From Dryocola sp. LX212 (lineage in GTDB: Bacteria; Pseudomonadota; Gammaproteobacteria; Enterobacterales; Enterobacteriaceae), in NCBI GenBank assembly GCA_041504365.1, contig CP167917.1:1364001-1428000 (forward strand): DNA of 64,000 nucleotides. The letters run 5' to 3'. The position numbers and the translations under genes are program-made. Under the pieces are notes generated by a model. It did not search any database, was not told the origin of the DNA, and saw nothing but the letters and a program-made list of their open reading frames with translations. Within the stretch, counting starts at the first letter, position 1, and each line of letters opens with the position of its first letter. This document shows, in pieces, positions 50,416 through 59,233 of the stretch.

Positions 50416-51091
50416 AAAATGGTTTGTGACCGGCACGGATACCGAAGTTGGTAAAACGGTGGCCAGCTGCGCCTTATTGCAGGCAGCGGGAATGGCTGGC
50501 TATAGGACGGCGGGCTATAAGCCGGTGGCCTCAGGCAGCGAAATGACGCCGCAGGGGATCCGTAACGGCGACGCGCTGTCCCTGCAGCGCAACAGCAATC
50601 AGGTTCTTCGCTATGAACAGGTTAACCCTCTGGCATTTCTGGAGCCGACTTCTCCGCATATCATCAGCGCGGAGGAGGGCAGGCCAATTAAATTTTCTGC
50701 GCTATCTGCTGGTCTGAACGAACTGTGCCGGGTAGCTGATTGGGTGCAGGTCGAAGGGGCAGGAGGTTGGTTTACGCCTCTTTCTGAAAGCACCACATTT
50801 GCTGACTGGGCTATCGAAGAGCAGCTTCCCGTCATTCTGGTTGTTGGCGTTAAGCTCGGCTGTATTAACCATGCCATGTTAACGGCGCGGGCCGTGCAAA
50901 GCGCGGGTCTGCCGCTGGCAGGCTGGATTGCCAACGACGTGCAGCCAGCAGGCAAGCGCCACGCGGAATATATGGCAACCCTGATACGCGTGCTGCCTGC
51001 GCCGCTGCTGGGAGAGATTCCTTACCTGCCTGCGCTGGATGAAAATTGCCCCCTCGGTCACTACCTTGATTTAACCCCGCTTGCGAGCTGA
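50408..51091 (+). CDS. bioD: Dethiobiotin synthetase
   Basis: ATP-dependent ring closure of diaminononanoate with CO2. GTG 50408 ([20 protein letters not shown]) gives 227 residues (E. coli 225); a TTG two codons upstream at 50402 is possible. The phosphate loop GTDTEVGKT is near residue 9-17. [11 protein letters not shown] and the KPVASGSE segment complete the active site. It is the last gene of bioBFCD. The downstream accessory patch begins 172 bp later. Confidence 0.97.
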   Translation: MIKKWFVTGTDTEVGKTVASCALLQAAGMAGYRTAGYKPVASGSEMTPQGIRNGDALSLQRNSNQVLRYEQVNPLAFLEPTSPHIISAEEGRPIKFSALSAGLNELCRVADWVQVEGAGGWFTPLSESTTFADWAIEEQLPVILVVGVKLGCINHAMLTARAVQSAGLPLAGWIANDVQPAGKRHAEYMATLIRVLPAPLLGEIPYLPALDENCPLGHYLDLTPLAS

Positions 51092-51219
51092 TTCGCAATT
51101 CTGAGCATTCCCTTTGCAATGCCCGAAAATAAATTCGGGCGCTGTTCCAGAAATCTTCCCAGCTCAAAAAACACGCTTCCCGACGTGAACAATAACGTAT
51201 AAATTATCTGTGCATCGAG

Positions 51220-51249
51220 GTTGTCATATGACAACTGGTGTGGGATATT
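51220..51249 (+). promoter_or_regulatory. Palindromic operator over a promoter
   Basis: GTTGTCATATGACAAC (51220-51235) is a perfect 16-bp palindrome. Its left half contains a -35-like TTGTCA (51221-51226); a -10-like GATATT (51244-51249) lies 17 bp downstream. A repressor bound here would block the two-gene unit at 51264-52062, the pattern of self-regulating toxin-antitoxin genes. The rest of 51092-51219 shows no clear element. Confidence 0.6.
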
Positions 51250-51263
51250 TATAAGGAAATTTT

Positions 51264-51524
51264 ATGGCGCGTCGCATACATCCGCAAAAGGATATCGAAG
51301 CAGCATTAACCTACGCGGAAAGCCAGGGCTGGCGGATACTGCCGGGCGGCTCACACTGCTGGGGGAAAATGTTCTTCCCCTGGAATGATAAAACCTGTCG
51401 CTGCGGGGAGTTTTGTATCAGCTGCATCTGGAGCACGCCGCGAAACGCGGGAAATCATGCCCGGTTGATCAGACGGGTGGTCGACAAGTGCAGCCAGACT
51501 GCGGCTGAGGCGATTAAGCATTAA
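51264..51524 (+). CDS. Small Cys-rich HicA-like protein, possible toxin
   Basis: An 86-residue protein of unproven function. A helix (IEAALTYAESQGW) is followed by a GGSH motif at residues 28-31, the position of the catalytic histidine in HicA-type mRNA interferases (dsRBD-like fold). Unlike classical HicA it has a Cys-rich middle (Cys 32, 45, 47, 51, 54) that could bind a metal, then NHARLIRRVVDKC. The Shine-Dalgarno AAGGAAA is well placed before the ATG. It is 16 bp upstream of a gene for an HTH protein. The toxin-type assignment is my inference. The pair lies between bioD and uvrB, adjacent genes in E. coli. Confidence 0.55.
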   Translation: MARRIHPQKDIEAALTYAESQGWRILPGGSHCWGKMFFPWNDKTCRCGEFCISCIWSTPRNAGNHARLIRRVVDKCSQTAAEAIKH

Positions 51525-51540
51525 TGACAAGGAGAGAGAG

Positions 51541-52062
51541 ATGTCAGAATTCAGTTTTACGCTGATTTTTACGCTGCCCGAAGGCCAGCAGGATCCCGCC
51601 GTCTGGTTGGAAGCTCTGGGAGCAAACGGCTGTGACGACGCGCTGATTGGCATCGGCGTCACCGGGCGCATTGCACTGGATTTTATCCGCGAAGCCCCAA
51701 CGGCAACGGCGGCCGTGGTATCCGCTATCGAGGACGTCAAACGTACTGTCCGTGGCGCAGCGCTTGTTGAGGTCACGCCAGATCTGGTGGGGTTAACGGA
51801 CGTCGCCGAGCTGCTGGGCTATTCCCGGCAGTACATGCGCAAGGTCATGGTCAACCGGGCGGCGTTTCCGGCCCCGGTGCATGACGGAAAGACCGCGCTG
51901 TGGCATCTGGAAAGCGTCCTGCGCTGGCTGCGCGAAAACAAAGTCACGCAGGTGCCTTTGCCCTTGCTTGAGCTGTCAGCCGTGACCCGGCAGTGCAATC
52001 TTCAGCGTGAGCTCGCCGCGTTAGATGTCGCGCTGCAAAACCAGCTGGGTAAACTACACTAG
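51541..52062 (+). CDS. HTH DNA-binding protein, probable antitoxin/regulator
   Basis: A 173-residue protein. Residues 1-80 look like a small alpha/beta domain (EFSFTLIFTLPEGQ, then GCDDALIGIG). Residues 85-104 (LTDVAELLGYSRQYMRKVMV) are a clear helix-turn-helix of the AlpA/HTH_17 type, followed by WHLESVLRWLREN typical of that family. The C-terminal helix is amphipathic. AAGGAGAGAG precedes ATG 51541. Its position after the HicA-like gene and the palindrome at their promoter suggest it is the partner and autorepressor. Convergent with the ABC gene with only 6 bp between. Confidence 0.6.
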   Translation: MSEFSFTLIFTLPEGQQDPAVWLEALGANGCDDALIGIGVTGRIALDFIREAPTATAAVVSAIEDVKRTVRGAALVEVTPDLVGLTDVAELLGYSRQYMRKVMVNRAAFPAPVHDGKTALWHLESVLRWLRENKVTQVPLPLLELSAVTRQCNLQRELAALDVALQNQLGKLH

Positions 52063-52068
52063 CCGGGG

Positions 52069-52779
52069 CTACGGCACCATCCAGCTGGCGACAAGCTTAT
52101 CGTCAAGCAGCTCAACTTTGCCCTGCGCCACGTTGCGGCCACGGTGCAGCAGGCAAAACCGGTCGGCGACGCGGCGGATGAACGATAACCGCTGCTCGAC
52201 AAGCAGTATCGTCAAGCCAAAGTCACGGTTCAGGCGGCGGATAATACCGCCCAGCTCCTGGATGAAACGCTGTCCGCTTCCCAGCGTCGGTTCATCCATA
52301 ATCAGCAGCTTTGGTTCCGTAACCAGCGCTCTTGCCAGGGCGAGGCGCTGCTGCAGATCGTTTTGCAGCTCCCCCCCTCTGATGTGGCGCAGGGAATACA
52401 GCTCGGGAAAGAGCTGGTAAACCATATCGGGGATGGCGCGGGCGTGCTCGTTGCCCGCCAGCAGGGCAATTTGCAGGTTCTCCTCAACGCTCAGCTGCGA
52501 AAAAATTCGCCGTTCCTGTGCCACATAGCTCATCCCCAGCGCGGCACGGTCCTCAACGGGCCTGGTCAGCAGATTCTGGGGCGGCTGGCCCGCCTCATTC
52601 CAGAAAATGCTGCCGCTTTCGACCGGCAGGTAGCCGGTAATGCAATTTACCAGCGTGGTCTTACCCATGCCCGGCGCACCCAGCACGCAGGTGCATTCTC
52701 CTTTGCTCAGTTCCAGGTCAAAATTCCACAGAATGTGGTTCTCGCCATAGAATTGGTTAACGGCGCGTAAACTCAACAT
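52069..52779 (-). CDS. Orphan UrtE-like ABC transporter ATPase
   Basis: A 236-residue ABC ATPase of the branched-chain amino acid/urea (LivF/UrtE) type, found here without any permease or binding-protein gene. Walker A GAPGMGKTT is at residues 34-42, the Q-loop glutamine is Q88, and Walker B LLIMDEP is at 158-164 with catalytic Glu163. The ILLVEQRLSF segment fits UrtE. The signature motif is unusual: where UrtE has LSGGQ this protein has LQNDL (138-142), so ATP hydrolysis may be impaired or the gene decaying. GAGGAG precedes the start. A sigma-54-type promoter lies about 130 bp upstream. Confidence 0.75.
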   Translation of the reverse strand: MLSLRAVNQFYGENHILWNFDLELSKGECTCVLGAPGMGKTTLVNCITGYLPVESGSIFWNEAGQPPQNLLTRPVEDRAALGMSYVAQERRIFSQLSVEENLQIALLAGNEHARAIPDMVYQLFPELYSLRHIRGGELQNDLQQRLALARALVTEPKLLIMDEPTLGSGQRFIQELGGIIRRLNRDFGLTILLVEQRLSFIRRVADRFCLLHRGRNVAQGKVELLDDKLVASWMVP

Positions 52780-52907
52780 GCGTCAGCTCCTCAACACAGG
52801 GTTAAACTTCATTAAGCCGCTTAGCGCTTCTGACCTGCTCTGAACTCATCAAACCCTGGCTTCCAGCATCTCCCCCGAAGGAGGGGTTAGGTTCAGTCGC
52901 TAAGCTG

Positions 52908-52923
52908 TGCAATTCCCTTGCCA
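52908..52923 (-). promoter_or_regulatory. Sigma-54 promoter for the UrtE-like gene
   Basis: Minus strand: TGGCAAGGGAATTGCA. It has the invariant GG and GC of -24/-12 promoters exactly 10 bp apart (GG-N10-GC) and matches TGGCA-N6-TTGCA. The transcript would start about 115 nt before the ABC gene. No gene lies between. Confidence 0.65.
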
Positions 52924-53018
52924 TCTTCTGCAGGTAAGCCAGGAACGGAGCAAGTTTGAGAAAAGCCTCATAAATTCGGGTGAGCGTGCGTGCGCAGACT
53001 AACACCTGGCCGTTTCGC

Positions 53019-53058
53019 TGCACTTTAGCAGTGCTGATGGGTCATCGATTTTGGTGCA
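53019..53058. promoter_or_regulatory. NtrC-like enhancer sites
   Basis: TGCACTTTAGCAGTGC (53019-53034) is close to the NtrC site TGCACC-N5-GGTGCA, keeping the N5 spacing. A second half-site GGTGCA follows at 53053-53058. They lie about 100-140 bp upstream of the sigma-54 motif, the usual enhancer distance. Support is by pattern only. Confidence 0.45.
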
Positions 53059-53234
53059 GAAGAACAATGCGAAACGGCGGTGATATATCCCGAATTTGTG
53101 AGCGATCTCATACCGTGCCAACGGTCAAAAACCTGGCGTTAAACGGTAAAAAAAATCGGGAAAATTTTTTTTAAGTCAGAAAACACAGTTTGTGAGGTTT
53201 TTTGCGAGCGGCTACCCAAAAGGCCTGGATGCAG

Positions 53235-53257
53235 TTATCCACTATTCCTGTGGATAA
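53235..53257. promoter_or_regulatory. Inverted pair of DnaA boxes upstream of uvrB
   Basis: TTATCCACT (53235-53243, one mismatch to TTATNCACA) faces TGTGGATAA (53249-53257, a perfect DnaA box on the other strand). They lie about 400 bp before uvrB. Apart from these and the LexA box, the 874-bp gap 52780-53653 holds the sigma-54 region and A+T-rich DNA without a gene. Confidence 0.65.
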
Positions 53258-53558
53258 CCTTGTGCATTAGAGTTAGAAAACTAACGGTGAACGAGAGCGG
53301 GCGCGGCCTGCGCGCAAATTGGCGCGAAACCGGTCTTTTACATTTAATCCTTTTAAATCAATCTGTTAGATAAAAGCAATCCATGTAAGAAAAGTGTCAA
53401 ATATCCCGCCCCCGCCGTCATGACGCAGCTTGACAAATGTTAAATACCAAAAAAATCTGGGGATAAACGTCTGCTGACAGTGATAAATTCCGCCATTGTA
53501 GAAATTGCGCGCAAACTGCGCCGTTATTTGCGCCGCTAATCGACTTATGTCGATGCGT

Positions 53559-53578
53559 AACTGGTTTTTCATCCAGTA
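53559..53578. promoter_or_regulatory. LexA (SOS) box upstream of uvrB
   Basis: AACTGGTTTTTCATCCAGTA fits the LexA pattern CTG-N10-CAG with flanking A and TA. uvrB is a classical SOS gene with a box at this position in E. coli. Confidence 0.88.
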
Positions 53579-53653
53579 TTTTTTACTGGCAAAATTTTCC
53601 GGGGCGAGTAAAATTATCCTCCGGCCCGCGAGTTCTTCACCAGGTAGCCCCGC

Positions 53654-55669
53654 ATGAGTAAAGCGTTCAAATTAAATTCCGCATTCAAACCTTCAGGCGA
53701 TCAGCCTGAGGCCATTCGTCGTCTGGAAGAGGGGCTGGAAGATGGCCTTGCCCACCAGACGCTGCTGGGGGTAACCGGCTCAGGGAAAACCTTCACCGTG
53801 GCAAACGTGATTGCGGATTTGCAACGCCCCACCATGGTGCTGGCACCTAACAAAACCCTCGCGGCACAGCTTTATGGCGAGATGAAAGAGTTCTTCCCGG
53901 ACAATGCGGTCGAGTTTTTCGTCTCCTACTATGACTACTATCAGCCGGAAGCCTACGTCCCCAGCTCCGACACCTTCATTGAAAAAGACTCCTCCGTTAA
54001 CGAACACATCGAGCAGATGCGCCTGTCGGCGACCAAAGCGCTGCTGGAACGCCGCGATGTTATCGTGGTGGCGTCTGTTTCGGCGATCTACGGTCTGGGC
54101 GATCCGGATCTCTATCTGAAGATGATGCTGCACCTCACCAAAGGAATGATCATCGATCAGCGTTCGATTCTGCGCCGTCTCACGGAGCTGCAGTATGCCC
54201 GCAACGACCAGGCATTCCAGCGCGGCACTTTCCGCGTGCGCGGTGAGGTAATCGATATCTTCCCGGCGGAATCTGACGATCTGGCACTGCGCGTGGAACT
54301 GTTCGATGAAGAGGTCGAACGCCTTTCGCTGTTTGACCCACTTACGGGCCAGGTCGATCAGGCTATTCAGCGTTTCACGGTCTACCCGAAAACCCACTAC
54401 GTCACGCCGCGTGAACGCATTCTGCAGGCCATGGAAGAGATCAAGGTCGAGCTGGCGGACAGGCGTAAGGTGCTGCTGGCCAACAATAAACTACTGGAAG
54501 AGCAGCGTTTAACCCAGCGTACGCAGTTTGACTTAGAGATGATGAACGAGCTGGGCTACTGCTCGGGCGTGGAAAACTACTCGCGCTTCCTCTCCGGGCG
54601 TGGGCCAGGGGAAGCGCCGCCAACGCTGTTTGACTATCTGCCAGCCGACGGTCTGCTGGTAGTAGACGAATCGCACGTTACCATCCCGCAGATTGGCGGT
54701 ATGTATCGCGGCGACCGGGCGCGTAAAGAGACGCTTGTGGAGTACGGCTTCCGCCTGCCGTCGGCGTTGGATAACCGTCCGCTCAAGTTTGAAGAGTTTG
54801 AGGCGCTGGCGCCGCAGACGATCTACGTGTCCGCAACGCCCGGCAACTACGAGCTGGAGAAATCCGGCGATGAAATCGTCGATCAGGTTGTTCGCCCAAC
54901 CGGGCTGCTGGATCCGATCATTGAAGTGCGTCCGGTGGCGACTCAGGTGGACGATCTGCTCTCGGAGATCCGTAAACGCGTTGAAATTAACGAGCGCGTG
55001 CTGGTGACCACGCTCACCAAACGCATGGCGGAAGACCTCACCGAGTATCTGGAAGAGCACGGCGAGAAGGTGCGCTATCTGCACTCAGATATCGACACGG
55101 TAGAGCGCATGGAAATTATCCGCGATTTGCGCCTTGGGGAGTTCGACGTGCTCGTCGGCATCAACCTGCTGCGTGAGGGGCTGGATATGCCAGAAGTTTC
55201 GCTGGTGGCGATTCTGGACGCGGATAAAGAGGGCTTCCTGCGTTCGGAGCGATCGCTAATCCAGACCATCGGTCGTGCGGCGCGTAACGTTAACGGTAAA
55301 GCCATTCTCTACGGTGATAAAATTACCCCGTCCATGGCGAAGGCGATTGGCGAAACGGAACGTCGTCGCGAGAAGCAGCAGCGCTATAACGAAGAAAATG
55401 GCATCACGCCGCAGGGCCTGAACAAGAAGGTGGTGGATATCCTGCAGCTTGGCGAAGGGATGGCGAAAACCAAAGGCCGCATGAAGAGCAAAGCGCGCAG
55501 CGTGATTGAAGACGATGAAATCATCCTCACGCCGAAAGCGCTGCAGCAGAAAATCCATCAGCTGGAAGCGAAAATGCTGGAGCATGCCCAGAACCTGGAG
55601 TTTGAAGAGGCGGCACAGCTTCGCGATCAGCTGCACCAGCTGCGGGATCTGTTCATCGCTGCATCCTGA
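53654..55669 (+). CDS. uvrB: Excinuclease ABC subunit B
   Basis: Central damage-verification helicase-like subunit of nucleotide excision repair, loaded by UvrA and recruiting UvrC. It has 671 residues (E. coli 673). Helicase motif I is [10 protein letters not shown] (about 38-47). The beta-hairpin region [17 protein letters not shown] (near residue 92-110) is diagnostic. DESHV (motif II) and QTIGRAARN (motif VI) follow. The C-terminal UVR domain (about 630-668) contacts UvrC. Regulated by the LexA box. A REP element follows. Confidence 0.98.
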   Translation: MSKAFKLNSAFKPSGDQPEAIRRLEEGLEDGLAHQTLLGVTGSGKTFTVANVIADLQRPTMVLAPNKTLAAQLYGEMKEFFPDNAVEFFVSYYDYYQPEAYVPSSDTFIEKDSSVNEHIEQMRLSATKALLERRDVIVVASVSAIYGLGDPDLYLKMMLHLTKGMIIDQRSILRRLTELQYARNDQAFQRGTFRVRGEVIDIFPAESDDLALRVELFDEEVERLSLFDPLTGQVDQAIQRFTVYPKTHYVTPRERILQAMEEIKVELADRRKVLLANNKLLEEQRLTQRTQFDLEMMNELGYCSGVENYSRFLSGRGPGEAPPTLFDYLPADGLLVVDESHVTIPQIGGMYRGDRARKETLVEYGFRLPSALDNRPLKFEEFEALAPQTIYVSATPGNYELEKSGDEIVDQVVRPTGLLDPIIEVRPVATQVDDLLSEIRKRVEINERVLVTTLTKRMAEDLTEYLEEHGEKVRYLHSDIDTVERMEIIRDLRLGEFDVLVGINLLREGLDMPEVSLVAILDADKEGFLRSERSLIQTIGRAARNVNGKAILYGDKITPSMAKAIGETERRREKQQRYNEENGITPQGLNKKVVDILQLGEGMAKTKGRMKSKARSVIEDDEIILTPKALQQKIHQLEAKMLEHAQNLEFEEAAQLRDQLHQLRDLFIAAS

Positions 55670-55677
55670 GACGGTGT

Positions 55678-55741
55678 GGGTGGCGCTACGCTTACCCGGC
55701 CACGACTATAAAAGCCTGGGAGGATAAGCGCCAGCGTCCCA
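55678..55741. repeat. REP/BIME pair after uvrB
   Basis: A REP unit with GGTGGCGCTACGCTTACCCG is followed by an opposed degenerate unit around GGGAGGATAAGCGCCAGCG (55718-55736). It fills the 76-bp gap between convergent uvrB and the YvcK gene. Confidence 0.7.
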
Positions 55742-55745
55742 AAAA

Positions 55746-56654
55746 TTATCCCAGCTGCTGAATCGCCTTCTCCAGCGCCTGGCGCAGCAGCAGCCGATCA
55801 TGACGATAGGGGATATCGCTGGCCTCCAGCGGCTCCTGAATGACAACGCGGTCCTGCACGTCTGACACATCCACGTGCGGGCCAACAACCACAGCGTCAA
55901 TAATCCGTTTGCCGATCCGCTGCTCCATAATCTCCAGCTTCTCTTTCAGGCCCAGGCTGGCCGCCGCCACGCTCAGCTCGCGCCCGAGGTTACCGATATA
56001 TACCACCGGGGCAGGCGTCCGGCGCAGCGCCTGGTCCATATCCTCCAGCAGCAGCAGCGGCATCAGGCTGGTGTAAAAACTCCCTGGGCCAATCAGAATC
56101 AGATCCGCTTCGGCAATGGCTTCCACAGCTTCGCGCGTCGCATGGGCTGTTGGATAAAGCATCAGCTCCTGAGGGGGAGAAGCCAGGTTGTCGATATTCA
56201 CCTCACCATAGACAAAATGCCCGTCCGCGTCGGTGGCCATCAAATCAACCGGCTGTTCGGACATCGGAATCAACAATGCATCCACTTTAAGCAGGTTGCG
56301 AATGAGATTGATGGCTTCTAGAGGCCTCACGCTCAGGTGATCCAGCGCCTTTAACATCAGATTTCCGAGGTTATGGCCCGAAAGCTCGCCGTTACCGCCA
56401 AAACGATATTCAAACATCGCCGATGCGACGCTGGGCTCGGTAATTAACTGATTTAAACAGTTACGCATATCGCCCCAGGCAATTCCCCCTTCGGAGCGTC
56501 GGATGCGCCCCGTGGAGCCGCCGTTATCGGTGGTGGTGACGATACCCGTCAGGCGCGAACCCATGGAAGATAGGGAGGACATTACCCGGCCAAGGCCGTG
56601 TCCCCCGCCGAGTGCAACCACCCGATCAAGATCCGCAAATGTGCGACTGCGCAT
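55746..56654 (-). CDS. ybhK: YvcK/CofD-like gluconeogenesis factor YbhK
   Basis: Cytoplasmic protein of the YvcK/YbhK family (CofD-like fold, UDP-sugar binding in Bacillus homologues). It affects cell shape and growth on gluconeogenic carbon in Gram-positives; its role in enterobacteria is poorly known. It has 302 residues, as in E. coli. The N-terminal [20 protein letters not shown] and the [11 protein letters not shown] segment are the family hallmarks; [17 protein letters not shown] lies in the middle. It is divergent from moaA across 324 bp. Confidence 0.92.
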   Translation of the reverse strand: MRSRTFADLDRVVALGGGHGLGRVMSSLSSMGSRLTGIVTTTDNGGSTGRIRRSEGGIAWGDMRNCLNQLITEPSVASAMFEYRFGGNGELSGHNLGNLMLKALDHLSVRPLEAINLIRNLLKVDALLIPMSEQPVDLMATDADGHFVYGEVNIDNLASPPQELMLYPTAHATREAVEAIAEADLILIGPGSFYTSLMPLLLLEDMDQALRRTPAPVVYIGNLGRELSVAAASLGLKEKLEIMEQRIGKRIIDAVVVGPHVDVSDVQDRVVIQEPLEASDIPYRHDRLLLRQALEKAIQQLG

Positions 56655-56792
56655 AGCTATTCCTTATGTCTAACTCTCCGGCTTAAGGTAGCGTAAAAGC
56701 GTTAAAAAGACGATGCAGGCCCAGAGGTTAATGATGTATATCAAGGTAAAAGTTAGCTTTTCACGTACTCTGTGGCTAAATTAAACGATTAG

Positions 56793-56820
56793 TTCGTTAT
56801 GCATTAATTTATATAACGAA
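56793..56820. promoter_or_regulatory. ModE operator upstream of moaA
   Basis: Half-sites TTCGTTAT (56793-56800) and ATAACGAA (56813-56820) form an inverted repeat with the 26-bp ModE layout (TCGTTAT to ATAACGA) also found before modA. ModE-molybdate activates moaA in E. coli. Confidence 0.88.
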
Positions 56821-56869
56821 AGCTGCTATGGCGAACCTGTCACCGACGCGCTACTATCGTTAAACACAC

Positions 56870-56965
56870 ACTAAGCCTCTGGACCTAACTCGCAAGATAC
56901 GGTGCTTTGGCCGTGGCCCTCCCGGTCACCAGGGTGCAGAAAGAAATGCCTGCATCTCCCGTATT
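56870..56965 (+). promoter_or_regulatory. Molybdenum cofactor riboswitch in moaA leader
   Basis: The leader carries the Moco RNA motif. A closing stem ATACGG (56897-56902) pairs with CCGTAT (56959-56964). Between them are the conserved GGTGCTTTGGCCGTG and CCCGGTCACCAGGGTGCAG segments and a GCA-GAAAGAAA-TGC hairpin. It matches the E. coli moaA leader closely as I recall it. The moaA ribosome site AAGGTG lies just after the closing stem, consistent with translational control. Confidence 0.82.
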
Positions 56966-56978
56966 TGGAAAGGTGTTT

Positions 56979-57968
56979 ATGTCCCCACAACTGACTGATG
57001 CGTTTGCGCGCAAGTTCTTCTATCTGCGTCTGTCCATTACGGACGTCTGCAACTTCCGTTGCAACTACTGCCTGCCCGACGGCTACAAGCCGCACGGCGT
57101 GGCGAACAAAAGCTTCCTGAATGTCGATGAGATTCGCCGCGTTACCCGCGCCTTTGCCGCGCTGGGGACGGAAAAAGTGCGTCTGACCGGGGGCGAACCC
57201 TCTTTACGTCGAGATTTCCCCGAAATTATTGCTGCGGTGCGTGAAAACGCGGCTATTCGTCAGCTGGCGGTAACCACCAATGGCTATCGCCTGGCTCGTG
57301 ACGTGCAGCAGTGGCGCGACGCGGGGTTAACAGCCGTGAACGTCAGCGTCGACAGCCTCGACGCCCGCCAGTTTCACGCCATCACCGGGCAGGACAAATT
57401 CCGCCAGGTGATGGATGGCATCGACGCCACTTTTGCCGCCGGATTCAAAAAGGTCAAAGTGAACACGGTGCTGATGCGCGGCGTGAACAGCCATGATCTG
57501 GACACCTTCCTTGCGTGGATCAAACCGCGTCCCATCCAGCTGCGTTTTATCGAGCTGATGGAGACGGGCGACGGCGGCGAGCTGTTCCGTAAATATCATA
57601 TCTCCGGCACCACTATTCGCGACCAGCTGCTGCAGCGTGGCTGGGTACGCCAGCTCAGCGGGCGCAGCGACGGCCCGGCGCAGGTCTTCTGCCATCCAGA
57701 CTATGAAGGCGAAATTGGCCTGATCATGCCCTATGAAAAAGACTTCTGTGCCACCTGCAACCGTCTGCGCGTCTCTTCCGTCGGCAACCTGCACCTCTGC
57801 CTGTTCGGCGAGGGGGGCATCTCCTTGCGTGACCTGTTAGCGGACGATGCGCAGGGCGAGGCGCTCGAAGCGCGTATCTCGTCGGCGCTGGTTCAGAAAA
57901 AGCAAACCCATTTCCTGCATGACGGTCATACCGGCATCACACAAAACCTGTCCTATATTGGTGGATAG
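56979..57968 (+). CDS. moaA: GTP 3',8-cyclase (molybdenum cofactor step 1)
   Basis: Radical SAM enzyme starting molybdopterin synthesis from GTP. ATG 56979 ([19 protein letters not shown]) gives 329 residues, as in E. coli; the frame continues through the riboswitch to 56907, but that start is not plausible. The radical SAM motif CNFRCNYC is near residue 24-31. A second [4Fe-4S] site is in [11 protein letters not shown] and HLCLFG. It ends in the essential Gly-Gly pair (YIGG). Confidence 0.97.
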   Translation: MSPQLTDAFARKFFYLRLSITDVCNFRCNYCLPDGYKPHGVANKSFLNVDEIRRVTRAFAALGTEKVRLTGGEPSLRRDFPEIIAAVRENAAIRQLAVTTNGYRLARDVQQWRDAGLTAVNVSVDSLDARQFHAITGQDKFRQVMDGIDATFAAGFKKVKVNTVLMRGVNSHDLDTFLAWIKPRPIQLRFIELMETGDGGELFRKYHISGTTIRDQLLQRGWVRQLSGRSDGPAQVFCHPDYEGEIGLIMPYEKDFCATCNRLRVSSVGNLHLCLFGEGGISLRDLLADDAQGEALEARISSALVQKKQTHFLHDGHTGITQNLSYIGG

Positions 57969-57992
57969 CGTCAAAAATTAAGGAGAATAAGT

Positions 57993-58505
57993 ATGAGTCA
58001 GGTAAGCGAAGCGTTTATCCCGGCGCGTATTGCCATTTTGACGGTCTCCGGCCGCCGTACCGAAGAGGATGACACCTCAGGGCATTATCTGCGTGAGTCC
58101 GCGACCGAAGCGGGGCACGAGGTGGTCGACAAAGCCATTGTGAAAGAGAACCGTTATGCGATCCGCGCTCAGGTATCCCAGTGGATAGCCAGTGAAAACG
58201 TGCAGGTTGTACTGATCACCGGCGGTACAGGATTTACCGATGGCGACCAGGTGCCTGAAGCGCTTTTACCGCTTTTTGACCGTGAGATCGAAGGTTTTGG
58301 CGAGCTGTTTCGCATGCTTTCCTACGAAGAGATCGGCACCTCCACGTTGCAGTCCCGTGCCGTAGCGGGTATGGCCAACCGTACGCTGATATTCGCCATG
58401 CCGGGCTCAACGAAAGCCTGCCGCACCGCTTGGGAAAACATTATTCTTCAGCAGCTGGATGCCACCCAGCGTCCCTGCAACTTCCATCCCCACATCAAGA
58501 AATAG
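57993..58505 (+). CDS. moaB: Molybdenum cofactor biosynthesis protein B
   Basis: MogA-like protein of 170 residues, E. coli length. The MPT-binding ITGGTGFTDGDQVPEAL motif and the FRMLSYEEIGTSTLQSRA segment are visible. Its catalytic contribution in E. coli is uncertain because MogA does the adenylylation. AAGGAG lies before ATG 57993, 24 bp after moaA; moaC starts 3 bp after the stop. Confidence 0.96.
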   Translation: MSQVSEAFIPARIAILTVSGRRTEEDDTSGHYLRESATEAGHEVVDKAIVKENRYAIRAQVSQWIASENVQVVLITGGTGFTDGDQVPEALLPLFDREIEGFGELFRMLSYEEIGTSTLQSRAVAGMANRTLIFAMPGSTKACRTAWENIILQQLDATQRPCNFHPHIKK

Positions 58506-58508
58506 ATT

Positions 58509-58994
58509 ATGTCGCAACTGACCCATATTAACGCCGCTGGCGAAGCGCACATGGTGGACGTTTCCACTAAAAACGAGACCGTGCGCGAAGCCCGCGCCGA
58601 AGCCTTTGTCACCATGCAGGCCGCTACGCTTGCAATGATTGTCGACGGTAGCCACCACAAAGGTGACGTCTTTGCCACCGCCCGTATCGCCGGTATTCAG
58701 GCCGCTAAGCGTACGTGGGAGCTGATCCCGCTGTGCCATCCACTGCTGCTGAGCAAAGTGGAAGTTAACCTGGAAGCCGAAACTGAGCACAACCGTGTGC
58801 GCATCGAAGCCGTTTGCCGCCTGACGGGAAAAACAGGCGTTGAGATGGAAGCGCTAACCGCAGCCTCCGTAGCCGCGTTAACCATCTACGACATGTGCAA
58901 GGCCGTGCAGAAAGATATGGTCATCGGCCCGGTTCGTCTGCTGACCAAAAGCGGCGGCAAATCCGGCGACTTCAAGGCGGCAGATCATGATTAA
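58509..58994 (+). CDS. moaC: Cyclic pyranopterin monophosphate synthase
   Basis: Completes precursor Z (cyclic pyranopterin monophosphate) from the MoaA product. It has 161 residues, as in E. coli. Active-site segments [13 protein letters not shown] and the DGSHHKGDV and MCKAVQKDM stretches are visible, the latter with the catalytic Lys and Asp. It overlaps moaD by 8 bp. Confidence 0.97.
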   Translation: MSQLTHINAAGEAHMVDVSTKNETVREARAEAFVTMQAATLAMIVDGSHHKGDVFATARIAGIQAAKRTWELIPLCHPLLLSKVEVNLEAETEHNRVRIEAVCRLTGKTGVEMEALTAASVAALTIYDMCKAVQKDMVIGPVRLLTKSGGKSGDFKAADHD

Positions 58995-59232
58995 CGTTTT
59001 GTTCTTTGCCCAGGTTCGCGAGCTGGTGGACTGCGACAATCTTCAGGTTGAATCAGCTTTTGCCGACGTTGAACAGCTGCGTGATCATCTGGCAGCCAAA
59101 AACGACCGCTGGGCGCTGGCGCTGGAATCCGGCAAGCTGCTGGCAGCGGTAAACCAGACGTTGGTGAGCTTTGACCATGCGCTTAAAGACGGCGACGAAG
59201 TGGCCTTCTTCCCACCGGTCACCGGAGGCTGA
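58987..59232 (+). CDS. moaD: Molybdopterin synthase small (sulfur carrier) subunit
   Basis: Ubiquitin-like sulfur carrier, 81 residues as in E. coli. The C-terminal PPVTGG holds the Gly-Gly that becomes a thiocarboxylate for sulfur transfer. It starts inside moaC and ends with TGA one base before the moaE ATG. Confidence 0.97.
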   Translation: MINVLFFAQVRELVDCDNLQVESAFADVEQLRDHLAAKNDRWALALESGKLLAAVNQTLVSFDHALKDGDEVAFFPPVTGG

Positions 59233-59233
59233 G

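Noticed and set aside
52802-53023. 73-codon minus-strand frame before the UrtE-like gene
   Set aside because: It covers the sigma-54 promoter motif, has no good ribosome site and no known domain.
53235-53257. Replication origin suggested by DnaA boxes
   Set aside because: Only two boxes, no A+T-rich 13-mers or origin genes nearby; more likely local gene control.
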